64,000 nucleotides of DNA from Actinomycetota bacterium (GCA_016870215.1 VGCD01000002.1:1-64000); one strand, 5' to 3'. Positions 44,322-53,765 are shown, counted from the first letter of the stretch. Numbers and translations: made by a program. The notes: generated by a model not told the origin, from the letters alone.

Positions 44322-45269
44322 CTACAGGTTGGTGGGGGTGAGCCTGGACAGATTCTCGTAGAAGAAATAGAGGGCCACGAGAAACGGCACGACTACGAAT
44401 GCGCGAAGAAGTACCTGTCGACCAAGACGACGGCCGAGGAAGCCTCCTAACCACCACATGAGAATTGCTGCGATTGCCCACATGAGTGTCTGAGGAATGG
44501 CAGACGGATCATGCAACCAACCTTCGCTCAACACTTCTTCATCTGTGTCGACGCCCGAGGTTTGGTCGGTGGTGGCCGCCGTCGTTGGTGCAGGGGTCCA
44601 GCGATCGGATGTTGTGGCGTTTTCCTGAAGATCGGCTGACACTATGAGGCGATTCGCAGATGTCCACTTCGGATGGCATGTGACGAGAGTCAGGACTCCT
44701 TTCGAAGGGTCAGTTGTCTCCAGCACTTCAACAGCCGACGGTTTGACGATGTCGACAGATCTGACGGCATAAGTGAAAACGCCACGTCGTGTGGTGACGG
44801 TGATGATGTCACCTTGGTTCAACTTGTCGAGGTCGGCGAACGGAGCTCCGAAAGTAGTGCGGTGACCAGCAATGGCGGAATTGCCAAGACTTCCAGGTAA
44901 CGCTGAGTCAGGGAAGAGACCCGGCCCTTTTTTGAGTGCTTTGTATGACACCCCAGCAACTATCCAGTCGTCGACATCAATCTTCTCGATGGTGATTTTG
45001 CCGATGGCGTCGCCGACATCGATTCCATTTGTGTCAATGACTGACTGAGGTGTCGTGGACGGCGATGTCGACGACGTTTGTGGTGTCGACGTGAACTCCT
45101 GCTCGAGCTCGCTCTGGAAACGTGATGTCTGAAGTCCGGTGCCCCACAGTTGATACGCGGTGAACCCAAGGAGAAGTAGCCCGGCCCAGATGAGGGTCTT
45201 TCCAAGCACGCCGAGCAGCACATGTGAGAGAGATGTCCGACCCTTGTCTGCGGTGGGGGTGCGAGCCAT
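44322..45269 (-). CDS. Sortase (class E-like) with C-terminal membrane segments
   Basis: A 315-residue membrane-anchored transpeptidase. There is one N-terminal transmembrane segment (about 18-40), a Thr/Ser/Pro-rich stalk, and the sortase barrel with the catalytic set H136 (IAGHRTTFG), C198 (TLVTCHP) and R207 (ANRLIV). Unlike the minimal class E enzymes it has an extra C-terminal part with two further hydrophobic segments (about 258-275 and 285-303). It would attach proteins bearing a C-terminal sorting signal to the envelope. No substrate with such a signal is encoded nearby. Confidence 0.86.
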   Translation of the reverse strand: MARTPTADKGRTSLSHVLLGVLGKTLIWAGLLLLGFTAYQLWGTGLQTSRFQSELEQEFTSTPQTSSTSPSTTPQSVIDTNGIDVGDAIGKITIEKIDVDDWIVAGVSYKALKKGPGLFPDSALPGSLGNSAIAGHRTTFGAPFADLDKLNQGDIITVTTRRGVFTYAVRSVDIVKPSAVEVLETTDPSKGVLTLVTCHPKWTSANRLIVSADLQENATTSDRWTPAPTTAATTDQTSGVDTDEEVLSEGWLHDPSAIPQTLMWAIAAILMWWLGGFLGRRLGRQVLLRAFVVVPFLVALYFFYENLSRLTPTNL

Positions 45270-45369
45270 GCCTCAACGCTATTGGCGCATCTGTCCGACG
45301 GAGCGACACAAGGGAGGCCAGATGGTCGAAGGGGCGCCATCGTCATCTGGTCAGTAGCGTGAAGTCGTC

Positions 45370-46014
45370 ATGACATCTGTGCCGGTGGTTTCATTTCGCG
45401 ATGTCGTCGCCGTTGCTGGCAGTTATCCGGTGCTCGCCGGAGCAAACTTCGATGTTCAGTTGGGCGAAATTGTGCTGCTCACCGGTCCGAACGGAGCAGG
45501 CAAAACGTCACTGCTTCGAGTGTGCGCAGGGTTGTTGCCAGTAGAACGTGGACAGGCTCATGTGCTCGGAATCAACCTGGCAGACGACCGCGCGGCTGTA
45601 CGCGAGCGTGTCGGCATTCTCGGGCACACCAATGGCCTCTATATGGATCTCACCGTGCGCCAGAACATTGAGTTCTGGGCTGGGTTAATTGGCGCCTCAA
45701 CAGATGAAGTGGATGCCGCACTTTCACATGTGAGCCTCAGTGGGCGACTTGCTGAAGTGCGTGCATCACAGTTGTCAGCTGGCCAACGTCGCCGAGTGGC
45801 TCTTGCACGTCTCATCATTCGACGAGCAGCGCTTTGGCTCTTGGACGAGCCACATGCCGGGCTCGATGCGCAGGCTCGTGATGATCTGGATGCGACACTG
45901 CGCGCAGCCGTCGAAGCGGGCGCAACCGTTGTGGTCGCATCACATGAACTTGAGCGAACAGAACGACTTGCGACGCGGCGAGTTGTTGTCGATGGTGGAG
46001 TGGTACGACAATGA
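45370..46014 (+). CDS. ccmA: CcmA, haem-exporter ATPase
   Basis: A 214-residue ABC ATPase with Walker A GPNGAGKTS (about 36-44), signature LSAGQRRRVALARL and Walker B LWLLDEPHAGLD. In System I cytochrome c maturation CcmA2B hydrolyses ATP to release holo-CcmE from CcmC. Its stop overlaps ccmB by ATGA. It is the first gene of the ccm operon. Identity relies on the run of ccm genes behind it, since ABC ATPases look alike. Confidence 0.92.
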   Translation: MTSVPVVSFRDVVAVAGSYPVLAGANFDVQLGEIVLLTGPNGAGKTSLLRVCAGLLPVERGQAHVLGINLADDRAAVRERVGILGHTNGLYMDLTVRQNIEFWAGLIGASTDEVDAALSHVSLSGRLAEVRASQLSAGQRRRVALARLIIRRAALWLLDEPHAGLDAQARDDLDATLRAAVEAGATVVVASHELERTERLATRRVVVDGGVVRQ

Positions 46015-46718
46015 GCGCAACTTCTACCTCGATGAAGCGTCTTGTCAGCGTCGCAAGAATTGTGATGCTCAAGGATCTTCGAGCAGAGATCAACAGTCGG
46101 GTCCTTGTGAATCAGGTTGCGCCATTTTCCGTTGTCATCATGATTCTCTTTGCATTTGCACTCGACAACGATGGAATCTTGCAACGTGTCGCACCAGGCC
46201 TTGTGTGGTTGGCCACGATGTTCTCGATGTTGGTGGTGGTGCAACGATCTTTTGCGGTCGAAACAGCAGATGGTGCACTCGATTCATTGCGAGTCGCCGG
46301 TGTCGACACACGGGCTTTGTTCTTGGGAAAGTCACTTGCACTTGGTGTGCAATTGTGCGCGCTCGACATCATCCTGGTCGCAACCGCTTTTTTCCTCTAC
46401 AACGTGCAACTTGAGCCATCCGGACTGCTGGTGGTGTTCGTCACGGTGGTGCTCGCCTGTTTTGGGTTGGGTTTCATCGGTACTCTGTACGGAGGCCTTG
46501 CGGCAGGCGCTCGGGGCCGAGAGACCCTCCTTCCCTTGCTCCTGCTACCAGTGGTTGCGCCGGTGCTCATTGGGGCAACGCGTGCCACAGAGGCTGGGTT
46601 CATGAGTGGAGGAGCAGAAGTGTCAGAAGGTTGGCCCTGGAGTGGATTACTGCTCGTGTTTGCGGTCATCTTTGGTGTTGTCGGTTCTGTGGCATTTGGC
46701 CCGCTGATCGACGAATAG
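46011..46718 (+). CDS. ccmB: CcmB, haem-exporter permease
   Basis: A 235-residue protein with six predicted membrane segments. The N-terminal cytoplasmic lead contains ARIVMLKDLRAEINSR, a typical CcmB start, and the LPLLLLPVVAPVLIG segment is conserved in the family. It forms the membrane part of CcmAB. Start by ATGA overlap with ccmA. Confidence 0.9.
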   Translation: MSATSTSMKRLVSVARIVMLKDLRAEINSRVLVNQVAPFSVVIMILFAFALDNDGILQRVAPGLVWLATMFSMLVVVQRSFAVETADGALDSLRVAGVDTRALFLGKSLALGVQLCALDIILVATAFFLYNVQLEPSGLLVVFVTVVLACFGLGFIGTLYGGLAAGARGRETLLPLLLLPVVAPVLIGATRATEAGFMSGGAEVSEGWPWSGLLLVFAVIFGVVGSVAFGPLIDE

Positions 46719-46729
46719 AGACGAACTCC

Positions 46730-47470
46730 ATGTCAGCCACATCGACCCCTACCGGAACCCGAGCGACTCGTGCCCTTGGTTTCGCAACTCTTGCCCTCAC
46801 TGTGTGGCTCATCGCATTCGGACTGTTTGTCTCCGCCGAAGATGTGGTGCAAGGGTCGACTGTTCGCATCATGTATGTGCACGTACCGTCCATTTGGGTT
46901 GCGTATGTGGCCTTCGTACTCACTGCGGTCGTCTCTGCGGTGTACCTCTCCGGAAAGAATCGTTCGCTTGCATGGGATCGAGTCGCAGGTGCATCTGCCG
47001 AAATTGGTGTGCTGTTCGTGGCAATCTCTCTCATCACTGGAAGTCTGTGGGGGCGCCTCACGTGGGGCACATATTGGGTGTGGGATGCGCGACTAACGAG
47101 TACCGCGTTCCTCTTCATCACCTACATCGGATATTTGGCCGTGCGTGGCCTCGGTGGCACATTCAGACAACGGGCCCGACGCTCAGCAGTGCTTGCTCTT
47201 CTCGCAGTACTCGAGATTCCGCTGGTGCATTTCAGTGTGGTCATCTGGAGGTCATTGCATCAAGAGTCGACTGTGGCGAACAGCGGCACTGACGTAGAAC
47301 TTGATGGGCTCATGTTGTTCACACTCTTTCTTGGCATAGTGACATTCACAATGTTGTTTGTGTGGATGGTGTTACACCGTCAACGTGGACTCGCCTTGCA
47401 GGACGCTGTCGACGCACATGGTCTTGATGTGGCAATTGAACAGCGTCGGCAGGAAGCTGAGGTGCGCTGA
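46730..47470 (+). CDS. ccmC: CcmC, haem lyase for CcmE
   Basis: A 246-residue protein with six membrane segments and the tryptophan-rich haem-handling motif WGTYWVWDARL between segments 3 and 4. The two flanking periplasmic histidines appear in MYVHVPSIW and PLVHFSVVIWRSLH. CcmC attaches haem covalently to CcmE. The ATG at 46730 lies 11 bases after ccmB; longer frames overlap ccmB. Confidence 0.93.
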   Translation: MSATSTPTGTRATRALGFATLALTVWLIAFGLFVSAEDVVQGSTVRIMYVHVPSIWVAYVAFVLTAVVSAVYLSGKNRSLAWDRVAGASAEIGVLFVAISLITGSLWGRLTWGTYWVWDARLTSTAFLFITYIGYLAVRGLGGTFRQRARRSAVLALLAVLEIPLVHFSVVIWRSLHQESTVANSGTDVELDGLMLFTLFLGIVTFTMLFVWMVLHRQRGLALQDAVDAHGLDVAIEQRRQEAEVR

Positions 47471-47472
47471 AT

Positions 47473-47607
47473 ATGGAACACGCCTCATTCATCATCGGAA
47501 GTTACGTGGTGACATTCGGGTCGATTGCACTGTATGTGGTGTGGTTTCTTCGACGCTCCCGCTCTACAGCACGGTTCGCAGATGAAAAGGACAAGCCGTG
47601 GACCTGA
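47473..47607 (+). CDS. ccmD: CcmD-like small membrane protein
   Basis: A 44-residue protein: a short N-terminus, one membrane helix (about 7-26) and a basic cytoplasmic tail (RRSRSTAR) ending in KDKPWT. Size, topology and location between ccmC and ccmE match CcmD, which stabilises the CcmC-CcmE complex. It starts 2 bases after ccmC and overlaps ccmE by 10 bases. Confidence 0.85.
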   Translation: MEHASFIIGSYVVTFGSIALYVVWFLRRSRSTARFADEKDKPWT

Positions 47608-48092
47608 GCCCACGTAGCACGGGCGACTCCACTTCAGGGCAGGGTGCAACGCCTGTGCGACGGCGCTGGTTGCCGATGGTGATTGTCGCAATCGCGATTG
47701 TTGCTGGTGGCGTGGTAGTCACGCGATTTCTGACGAGTGCAATTGATTATTACTGCAACGTCGATGAAATTGGTGTGCGCTCTGGATGCGACGAAGGTCG
47801 CCGTATCCGTGTGCAGGGAGTGGTCGTCGAGGGAAGTCTTGCCAAGGAGAACGGTGCAACAACATTCGACCTCTCCTTTCATGACAAGACAGTTCAAGTT
47901 CGTTACGAAGGTGACCCTGGGGGAGTCTTCCAAGAGTGCATCCCTGTTGTTGCGCACGGTCGCCTACAGGATGATCTCTTTGCGAGTGATCGCATCGAAG
48001 TAAAGCACTCAAACGAATATGTCGAGAAGAACGACACTCGCATGAAGGAATCTGACGAAGAGGCGGCCGCGTGCTCGGTGCAGCAGGGATAG
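47598..48092 (+). CDS. ccmE: CcmE haem chaperone
   Basis: A 164-residue protein with one N-terminal membrane anchor (about 24-44) and an OB-fold extracytoplasmic domain. The haem-binding motif is KHSNEY with H137 and Y141, matching the HxxxY type rather than the CxxxY variant of some other bacteria. Two extra cysteines (C53, C64) lie near the start of the domain and could form a disulfide. The GTG start overlaps ccmD. Confidence 0.9.
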   Translation: MDLSPRSTGDSTSGQGATPVRRRWLPMVIVAIAIVAGGVVVTRFLTSAIDYYCNVDEIGVRSGCDEGRRIRVQGVVVEGSLAKENGATTFDLSFHDKTVQVRYEGDPGGVFQECIPVVAHGRLQDDLFASDRIEVKHSNEYVEKNDTRMKESDEEAAACSVQQG

Positions 48093-50047
48093 GGGGGCCG
48101 ATCGGCCGAGCCTTCTTGTTGGTGGGTTTGGTCGGCGCACTCTTTGGCTTCGTGTCGTGTGTCATGGGTATGCGACAAAAGGACGAGAAGCTGTTGCGTC
48201 TGTCGTTGCGCTTTGCCACGTTGTCAGCGGTGTCGGCAGTCGGCGCGTTCATGGCGATGGAGTACGCCATGATCACCAGAGATTTCTCACTGGACTACAT
48301 CCAGAAGGTCGGCTCACGATCAACTCCTGCGTTGTACAACTTCACGGCGGTGTGGAGCGCCCTCGAAGGTTCCATCCTCATGTGGTTACTTGCGCTTGCT
48401 TTGATGACCGCCTGGATTGCATGGCGCTATCGGGCCAAAGTCACCGATCCGCTTGTTGCCACAGCACTTGCCACCATGTTCGTGACTGCGTTCTTCTTTT
48501 TCTTGTTAACAATCGGTCCGGCAGACCCGTTTGCTCCTGGCGAATCTGGTGTCACCGATGGGCCAGGCCCAAATCCGCTGTTGCAGAACCACATTCTCGT
48601 TCTCTTTCATCCCCCGATTCTCTACATCGGGTATGTCGGCTTCACCATTCCGTTTGCATTCGCCATTGGCGCTCTCGTCACGGGTCGACTTGGTGAAGGT
48701 TGGCTGCTCGAGACGCGACGTTGGGCGTTGTTCTCGTGGGGCTTTCTCACTTTTGGCATCGTTCTTGGTGGTTGGTGGAGCTACGAAGTGCTCGGTTGGA
48801 GTGGCGTGTGGGCGTGGGACCCAGTTGAAAACGCGTCACTGTTGCCGTGGATAACCGGTACCGCATATATCCACTCGGTGCTCGTGCAAGAGCGTCGGGG
48901 AATGTTGCGTGTGTGGAACCTTTCGTTGCTCGCCGCCACGTTCAGCCTCACCATTCTCGGAACGTTTCTCACTCGCTCGGGAATCTTGAATTCAGTTCAT
49001 GCCTTTAGTGAGAGTGACATCGGCCCTTACCTACTCACTTTCTTTGCGATCGTGGTGGTGGTGTCACTAGTTCTCATTGGTTGGCGGGGCGACCGTTTGC
49101 GTTCACCAGGAATCATCGACTCTCCGATGTCCCGAGAAGGTGCGTTCCTTGCGAACAATGTGTTGTTCTCGGTGTTCGCCTTCGTGGTGTTGCTTGGAAC
49201 GGTGTTTCCGCTGATTGTCGAGGCGCTTCAGAATCGCCAGATTGTGGTAGGCGAGCCCTTCTTCGACAGCCTCGCAACCCCCATCGGCATCGTCATGTTG
49301 TTCCTTATGTGCATTGCTCCTGTGTTGCCATGGCGCAAAGCATCCACGGAACTGCTCAGTCAGCGACTGTTTTGGCCCGCGTGGTGCGGAGTTGCTGCAC
49401 TCGCAGTAGCCGTGCTTCTCGGTGCAACCGGCCTCGAACCTCTGCTCACCTTTGCACTCGGTGGCTTTGCCACTGGTGCAGCGTTGCGTCAGCTTGTTCT
49501 TGCGACCCGTCGACAGAAGTGGCGCGGCCTTGTGGGGCGGGCAAACGGCGGAATGATTGTGCACATCGGGGTCATCATGATCTCGGTGGCTCTTGCCGCC
49601 TCCAACTCATACACACGAAGCCAAGAGTTGACGCTTGCTAAAGGTGTCCCTGCATCCTTCGGAGGACACACGTTCGAGCTCAAAGGTTTCGTCGAAGAAT
49701 CTGATGCACGACGTACATCGATAAAGGTCGACGTTTCGATAGACGGTGGTAAGTCATATCGGCCGGCCATCCACAAGTTCACTTCGATGGGGCAAAACGT
49801 CGGAACGCCATCGGTGAAGTCGAGCTGGTCGAAAGACATCTATCTCACCCTCGAGCCACCGGTGAAGCCAACGAGCAACGAGGCAAAAATCAAAGTGTTC
49901 ATCAAACCGATGATGACGTGGATGTGGGCTGGCGGAATCCTCATGGCAATTGGCACGGTGTTGTCCGCGTTTCCTGGTCGCCGGCGCCGTCCCACAGACC
50001 CGGTATCTGCCCCAGTCCCGACTGCATTGACGGGAACTTCACCGTGA
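48071..50047 (+). CDS. ccmF: CcmF, cytochrome c haem lyase
   Basis: A 658-residue polytopic protein of the usual CcmF length. The WWD haem motif is present as WSGVWAWDPVEN near residue 240, and GGWWSYEVLGW precedes it. The conserved extracytoplasmic histidines fall in NHILVLFHPPILYIGY and YIHSVLV. CcmF with CcmH joins haem to the apocytochrome CXXCH. The GTG start lies inside the ccmE end (22-base overlap). Confidence 0.94.
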   Translation: MLGAAGIGGPIGRAFLLVGLVGALFGFVSCVMGMRQKDEKLLRLSLRFATLSAVSAVGAFMAMEYAMITRDFSLDYIQKVGSRSTPALYNFTAVWSALEGSILMWLLALALMTAWIAWRYRAKVTDPLVATALATMFVTAFFFFLLTIGPADPFAPGESGVTDGPGPNPLLQNHILVLFHPPILYIGYVGFTIPFAFAIGALVTGRLGEGWLLETRRWALFSWGFLTFGIVLGGWWSYEVLGWSGVWAWDPVENASLLPWITGTAYIHSVLVQERRGMLRVWNLSLLAATFSLTILGTFLTRSGILNSVHAFSESDIGPYLLTFFAIVVVVSLVLIGWRGDRLRSPGIIDSPMSREGAFLANNVLFSVFAFVVLLGTVFPLIVEALQNRQIVVGEPFFDSLATPIGIVMLFLMCIAPVLPWRKASTELLSQRLFWPAWCGVAALAVAVLLGATGLEPLLTFALGGFATGAALRQLVLATRRQKWRGLVGRANGGMIVHIGVIMISVALAASNSYTRSQELTLAKGVPASFGGHTFELKGFVEESDARRTSIKVDVSIDGGKSYRPAIHKFTSMGQNVGTPSVKSSWSKDIYLTLEPPVKPTSNEAKIKVFIKPMMTWMWAGGILMAIGTVLSAFPGRRRRPTDPVSAPVPTALTGTSP

Positions 50048-50640
50048 ATGACCAAGAAAACCTGGCCGTCGTGAATGTCGCACCTGTGGCCCGTAGTCGA
50101 CGATCATCGTTGATTGCCGCGGCAGTCGGAGTGGTAGTCGCGCTGTTCTTCGTCGTTCTCGTTGTGTCGTCTCCCGAGGACCGAGAGAGCGCTGCGTCGC
50201 CATTGCTCGGTAACCCGGCTCCCGCGGTGAAGTCGACCACCTTGGACGATGCGCAATTCGAGTTATCGCGTCGCCGAGGAAGCTGGGTGATGTTCAACTT
50301 CTTCAATTCGACGTGTGTTCCTTGCCGTCAGGAACATCCCGAATTGGTCGCATTTCACGAGGCCCAGGCCTCAGTTGCAACTCCCACCGAGTTGTACTCG
50401 ATCATCAATGACGACAGTGACAATGCAGTTCGTGCCTTCTTCGAAGCAAATAACGGAGACTGGCCAAAGGTGCGTGATGACGACGGATCAATCGCCGTTG
50501 CCTTCGGGGTTGCAAAAGTTCCTGAGACCTGGATCATTGATCCAAACGGTTTTGTTCGAATGCGTTTCATCGGTGCAGTCACCAGAGATCTGCTCACCGA
50601 AAAAGTGACAGAGTTGCAAACGGCTTTCGAGGGTATGTGA
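50044..50640 (+). CDS. ccmG: CcmG/DsbE thioredoxin-like protein
   Basis: A 198-residue membrane-anchored thioredoxin-fold protein. One membrane segment lies at about 22-42 and the active site is C91-V-P-C94 in FFNSTCVPCRQE. Then come WIIDPNG and the cis-Pro in KVPETW. It reduces the apocytochrome c cysteines before haem attachment. The GTG at 50044 overlaps the ccmF stop by GTGA. Confidence 0.9.
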   Translation: MNDQENLAVVNVAPVARSRRSSLIAAAVGVVVALFFVVLVVSSPEDRESAASPLLGNPAPAVKSTTLDDAQFELSRRRGSWVMFNFFNSTCVPCRQEHPELVAFHEAQASVATPTELYSIINDDSDNAVRAFFEANNGDWPKVRDDDGSIAVAFGVAKVPETWIIDPNGFVRMRFIGAVTRDLLTEKVTELQTAFEGM

Positions 50641-51158
50641 TGGCGTCCGCAGAAGCAATGCCGTTGTCGGCTCGATTGAAGTCGTGGCCCATGTGGATGT
50701 TCATGGCAATTGTGACGGCTTGTCTGCTTGCGGTCGGTGCTGGTCGTGAAGCTGGCCCGCTCACCCAACAAGAACGAATTGATGTCATCACGAAACGACT
50801 CGCGTGCCCCACGTGTGACGGCGAAAGTGTGTTTGTGTCGCAAGCGTCAGCAGCTGTGAACATCAAAAATGAAGTGGCTCGCCAAGTTGCTTCTGGACAG
50901 CGCAATGATGAACAAATCGTCGCGCATATAGAGGAGCGTTTCGGCGGGCGAGTGCTCTTGGTGCCCCGCGCAACCGGTTTCGATTCCCTTGTGTGGGTAT
51001 TGCCGGTCTCGGTTCTTGTTTGTTCTGTGGCTGGTCTTGCGGCTGCGTTCAGGCGCTGGCGGCGAGAACAAGGTCTTGTTCCATCAGATGACGACCGGGC
51101 GATGGTCGCGAGGTTGTTGGCTGAAGAACCAGAGGACCATGATGAGGTGCCTCGGTGA
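50640..51158 (+). CDS. ccmH: CcmH/CycL thiol-reductase subunit
   Basis: A 172-residue protein with a signal anchor (about 17-34), the redox pair C56-P-T-C59 in RLACPTCDGES (family consensus LRCxxCQ), a three-helix domain (IKNEVARQVASGQ, EERFGGRVLLVPRATG) and a C-terminal membrane segment. This is the short CcmH/CycL type. The ATG at 50640 touches the ccmG stop; a GTG one codon earlier is possible. Confidence 0.9.
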   Translation: MASAEAMPLSARLKSWPMWMFMAIVTACLLAVGAGREAGPLTQQERIDVITKRLACPTCDGESVFVSQASAAVNIKNEVARQVASGQRNDEQIVAHIEERFGGRVLLVPRATGFDSLVWVLPVSVLVCSVAGLAAAFRRWRREQGLVPSDDDRAMVARLLAEEPEDHDEVPR

Positions 51159-51880
51159 GCGCCCATGATGATGCTCAGAGAGAAGAGCGTCGATTTTTAC
51201 TCGACTCGCTTCGCGACCTCGAACGTGAGCGTCAAGCCGGCGATATTGATGAGCATGACTTTGAGACGCTGCGTGACGACTACACCGCACGAGTTGCTTT
51301 GCTGACGAAACAATTGGATGCCGACAGTGGCCGGAGAAGTGACGTTGGGAATCGATTTGGTCGGCGAGCTGTAACTGCTCTTGTCGTTGTTCTACTCGGA
51401 TTGGCAGCCGGTTGGTTCGTGGCAGACAACAGTGGACAACGACTTCCAGGGCAAAGTGCCACGGGTGGTATCGAGCAGAGCACTGCGACGCTGTTGTCGC
51501 AAGCCCGACTTCTCAACTTCAATGACCCAGCACAAGCAATCACTTTGTACACCGAGGTACTAAAGATCGAACCAGACAACCCTGAAGCTCTCACATATCG
51601 CTCTTGGTTGCTCGCTCTGTCTTCTCGTGAGGCGTCAGAAGACATCAAGAAAGTTGCTCTTGCAACGGCGCTCACCGACATCACTCGTGCCATCGAGGTT
51701 GACAACACCTACACCGATGCGTTTTGTCTCTTGGGCATCATCAACTTTCGTTTCCTCGACGATGCCGAACTTGCCAAACCACCACTTGACAAGTGCCTCG
51801 CAGGTAATCCGCCCCATGAAGTTCTCGGACTAGTGAATTCGATCGTTGATCAGGTGAATGCAGCCGTCGCAGGCAAGTGA
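51155..51880 (+). CDS. CcmI-like TPR protein
   Basis: A 241-residue protein. The N-terminus (REERRFLLDSLRDLERERQAGDIDEHDFETLRDDY) has the pattern of the CcmI/CycH cytoplasmic loop and is followed here by a single membrane segment (about 70-88). A C-terminal region with TPR-like helices (QAITLYTEVLKIEPDNPEAL and a second copy ending in DNTYTDAFCLLGI) follows. CcmI recruits apocytochrome c to the lyase. It overlaps ccmH by 4 bases and ends the operon. The symbol is left blank because similarity is by layout more than by sequence. Confidence 0.75.
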   Translation: MSAHDDAQREERRFLLDSLRDLERERQAGDIDEHDFETLRDDYTARVALLTKQLDADSGRRSDVGNRFGRRAVTALVVVLLGLAAGWFVADNSGQRLPGQSATGGIEQSTATLLSQARLLNFNDPAQAITLYTEVLKIEPDNPEALTYRSWLLALSSREASEDIKKVALATALTDITRAIEVDNTYTDAFCLLGIINFRFLDDAELAKPPLDKCLAGNPPHEVLGLVNSIVDQVNAAVAGK

Positions 51881-51883
51881 CAA

Positions 51884-52348
51884 TCAGCTGATATCGGGGG
51901 GCGGCAAGTAATCCGCTCTGGTGAACATTCCACCATCACGATGCAAAAAATAAGCCGCGCCCTTTCGTAGGGCAGCGGGGCCGTCGACGAACATTCCCCG
52001 TCGAACAAGAGCGTCGACCGTCGCGGGAATCACATCGCCATGGCTACACAGGACCGCACCGTCGGGTGCATGTTCGAGTAGCGACAAGGTGACTTCGAAA
52101 GAACTGTCTTCTGAGAGACGCTCGTCGACTGTCACCGCAATTCCTGTCTCCTCTGAGAGCGGTTGAAGGGTCTGGACACAGCGCAGATACGGACTTGAGA
52201 TCAATGCAGTGACCCCTACCTGACGAAGCTCATTGATGAGAGCCGCGGCTTGACGTTCACCCTTGACGGAAAGCGGTCTCAGTTTGTCGTCGTCTGTCCA
52301 TGCGCTGCGTGACCCAGCGTGTGCGTGTCGAACGAACGCGATGACCAT
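51884..52348 (-). CDS. SixA-type histidine phosphatase
   Basis: A 154-residue phosphoglycerate-mutase-fold protein with the catalytic FVRHAHAG near the start (RHG-like motif) and the second histidine in LCSHGDVI. SSPYLRCVQT is the expected substrate-loop region. Such small proteins remove phosphate from phosphohistidine or small molecules. The ATG at 52348 begins right at the first strand; an in-frame GTG five codons earlier is possible. It is convergent with the ccm operon with a 3-base gap. Confidence 0.83.
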   Translation of the reverse strand: MVIAFVRHAHAGSRSAWTDDDKLRPLSVKGERQAAALINELRQVGVTALISSPYLRCVQTLQPLSEETGIAVTVDERLSEDSSFEVTLSLLEHAPDGAVLCSHGDVIPATVDALVRRGMFVDGPAALRKGAAYFLHRDGGMFTRADYLPPPDIS

Positions 52349-52449
52349 GTCGTCAGGGTACACATAAGAAATTGGCGTACCGGGGGGATTTCATTTGCGT
52401 TTACCCAAAAGTCAATCTGAGTCCACCATCGGTGGGGGAGAGTTTGATT

Positions 52450-53751
52450 GTGACCTCTACACGCGAAGTTTCAACGACGAGAGTCAGAAAGAGCTTCATT
52501 CGGCGGAGCCACCAACTCCATGTTCGACGTCGCGATATTCTTCGCATGCAAGGCGTGAAACTTCTCCTCGCTGGGCAAACACTTGGGCAGATTGGTGATG
52601 CAGCAACATCACTCGTTGCTGCACAGATGCTGTTGTTCGCCAACAAACAAGAGTCGATGAAGTCATCTCTTCTCTTCTCTATTGGGATGATGCTCCCCGT
52701 GATGGTTCTTGTAGGTCCACTCGCCGGCATTGTGGTCGACAAATTCAATCGCCGACAAGTGCTCGTCGTAGGGCATGTAGTTAGGGGTGTGCTATCGCTG
52801 TTCCTGATGTTCTGCTTGCACGCAGCCTTGTCCGAACTCGCGTTGGTGTGCATTGCTTTGATGTTGGCAACAACTCGAATCTTGTACAGCGCGCGAACTG
52901 CAAGTGTCGTACATTTCGTGAGGCGCCACGAACTGCCGGCAATCGATTCAATGTCTTTCATCCTCGGTATGGGCTCTGGCTTGATAGGTGGGGGAGTTGC
53001 TGCTGCCCTGGTTGACGTCAACTGGTATCTCGCATTGATTTTTGCAGCCGTTTTGCAGGTTTTTGCAAGCCAGATGTTCAGGTCAATCGACATGAGCATC
53101 TTCTTGCTGCGAGAAGTTCGCAGAACTTCGTCGCGAGCAGAAATCCTCGGTGAGCTTGTGGGCTCAAAGATTAAGTTCGCCATCGGCTCGACAGCGTCAC
53201 TTCGCCTCTTTCTCGGCGTGACCGTGGCTTCAGTGGCACTTCATGTAGGCAGCCAACTTTCGCTGCAAGCGGTTGGGTTTGCATCGCTACTCGCCCTCAT
53301 CTCGTTGGGTAACTTCATGGGCTCACTTACTGCCGAGTGGTTTGTCGAGCGTTTTCGTCGTCGCTCCATAGCAGTGCTCGCCTCGCTGTCATCCGCATTC
53401 TTCATTGTGATGGGTCAGGTCGCAGGATCTCCTGGAGTGCAACTGGCGTCAGTTGCATTTTGCGCGTTTGCTTTTCAGAATCTGCGGATCTGTACTGACT
53501 CGTCTATACAAGCGAACATTCCGGACGAAGTACTGGGTCGGGTGTTTGCGGCATACGACGTGATGTACAACGTCGCTTATGCGGTTGGAATTGTCGCGGG
53601 AGTCGCACTTTTTGGTGTGATTCACACAAGCGCAGTGCTCTCGATCATCTGTGCTTGCCACGTCTCTTTGGCCTTCCTTCTTGTGAGAGGTACTGAAACG
53701 GTGACCATCACTTCGGTTGGTGCTCCGATCCAGCAGCCCCTGGGCAGCTGA
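52450..53751 (+). CDS. MFS transporter
   Basis: A 433-residue membrane protein with 10-12 hydrophobic segments and motif A GIVVDKFNRRQ. The GTG at 52450 is supported by the purine-rich GGGGGAGAG site just upstream; the first 30 residues are basic and cytoplasmic. It belongs to the EntS/MFS_3 type like the one at 17.5 kb, but the two differ clearly in sequence. Substrate unknown. Confidence 0.8.
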   Translation: MTSTREVSTTRVRKSFIRRSHQLHVRRRDILRMQGVKLLLAGQTLGQIGDAATSLVAAQMLLFANKQESMKSSLLFSIGMMLPVMVLVGPLAGIVVDKFNRRQVLVVGHVVRGVLSLFLMFCLHAALSELALVCIALMLATTRILYSARTASVVHFVRRHELPAIDSMSFILGMGSGLIGGGVAAALVDVNWYLALIFAAVLQVFASQMFRSIDMSIFLLREVRRTSSRAEILGELVGSKIKFAIGSTASLRLFLGVTVASVALHVGSQLSLQAVGFASLLALISLGNFMGSLTAEWFVERFRRRSIAVLASLSSAFFIVMGQVAGSPGVQLASVAFCAFAFQNLRICTDSSIQANIPDEVLGRVFAAYDVMYNVAYAVGIVAGVALFGVIHTSAVLSIICACHVSLAFLLVRGTETVTITSVGAPIQQPLGS

Positions 53752-53765
53752 GGCACAATTGAGGC

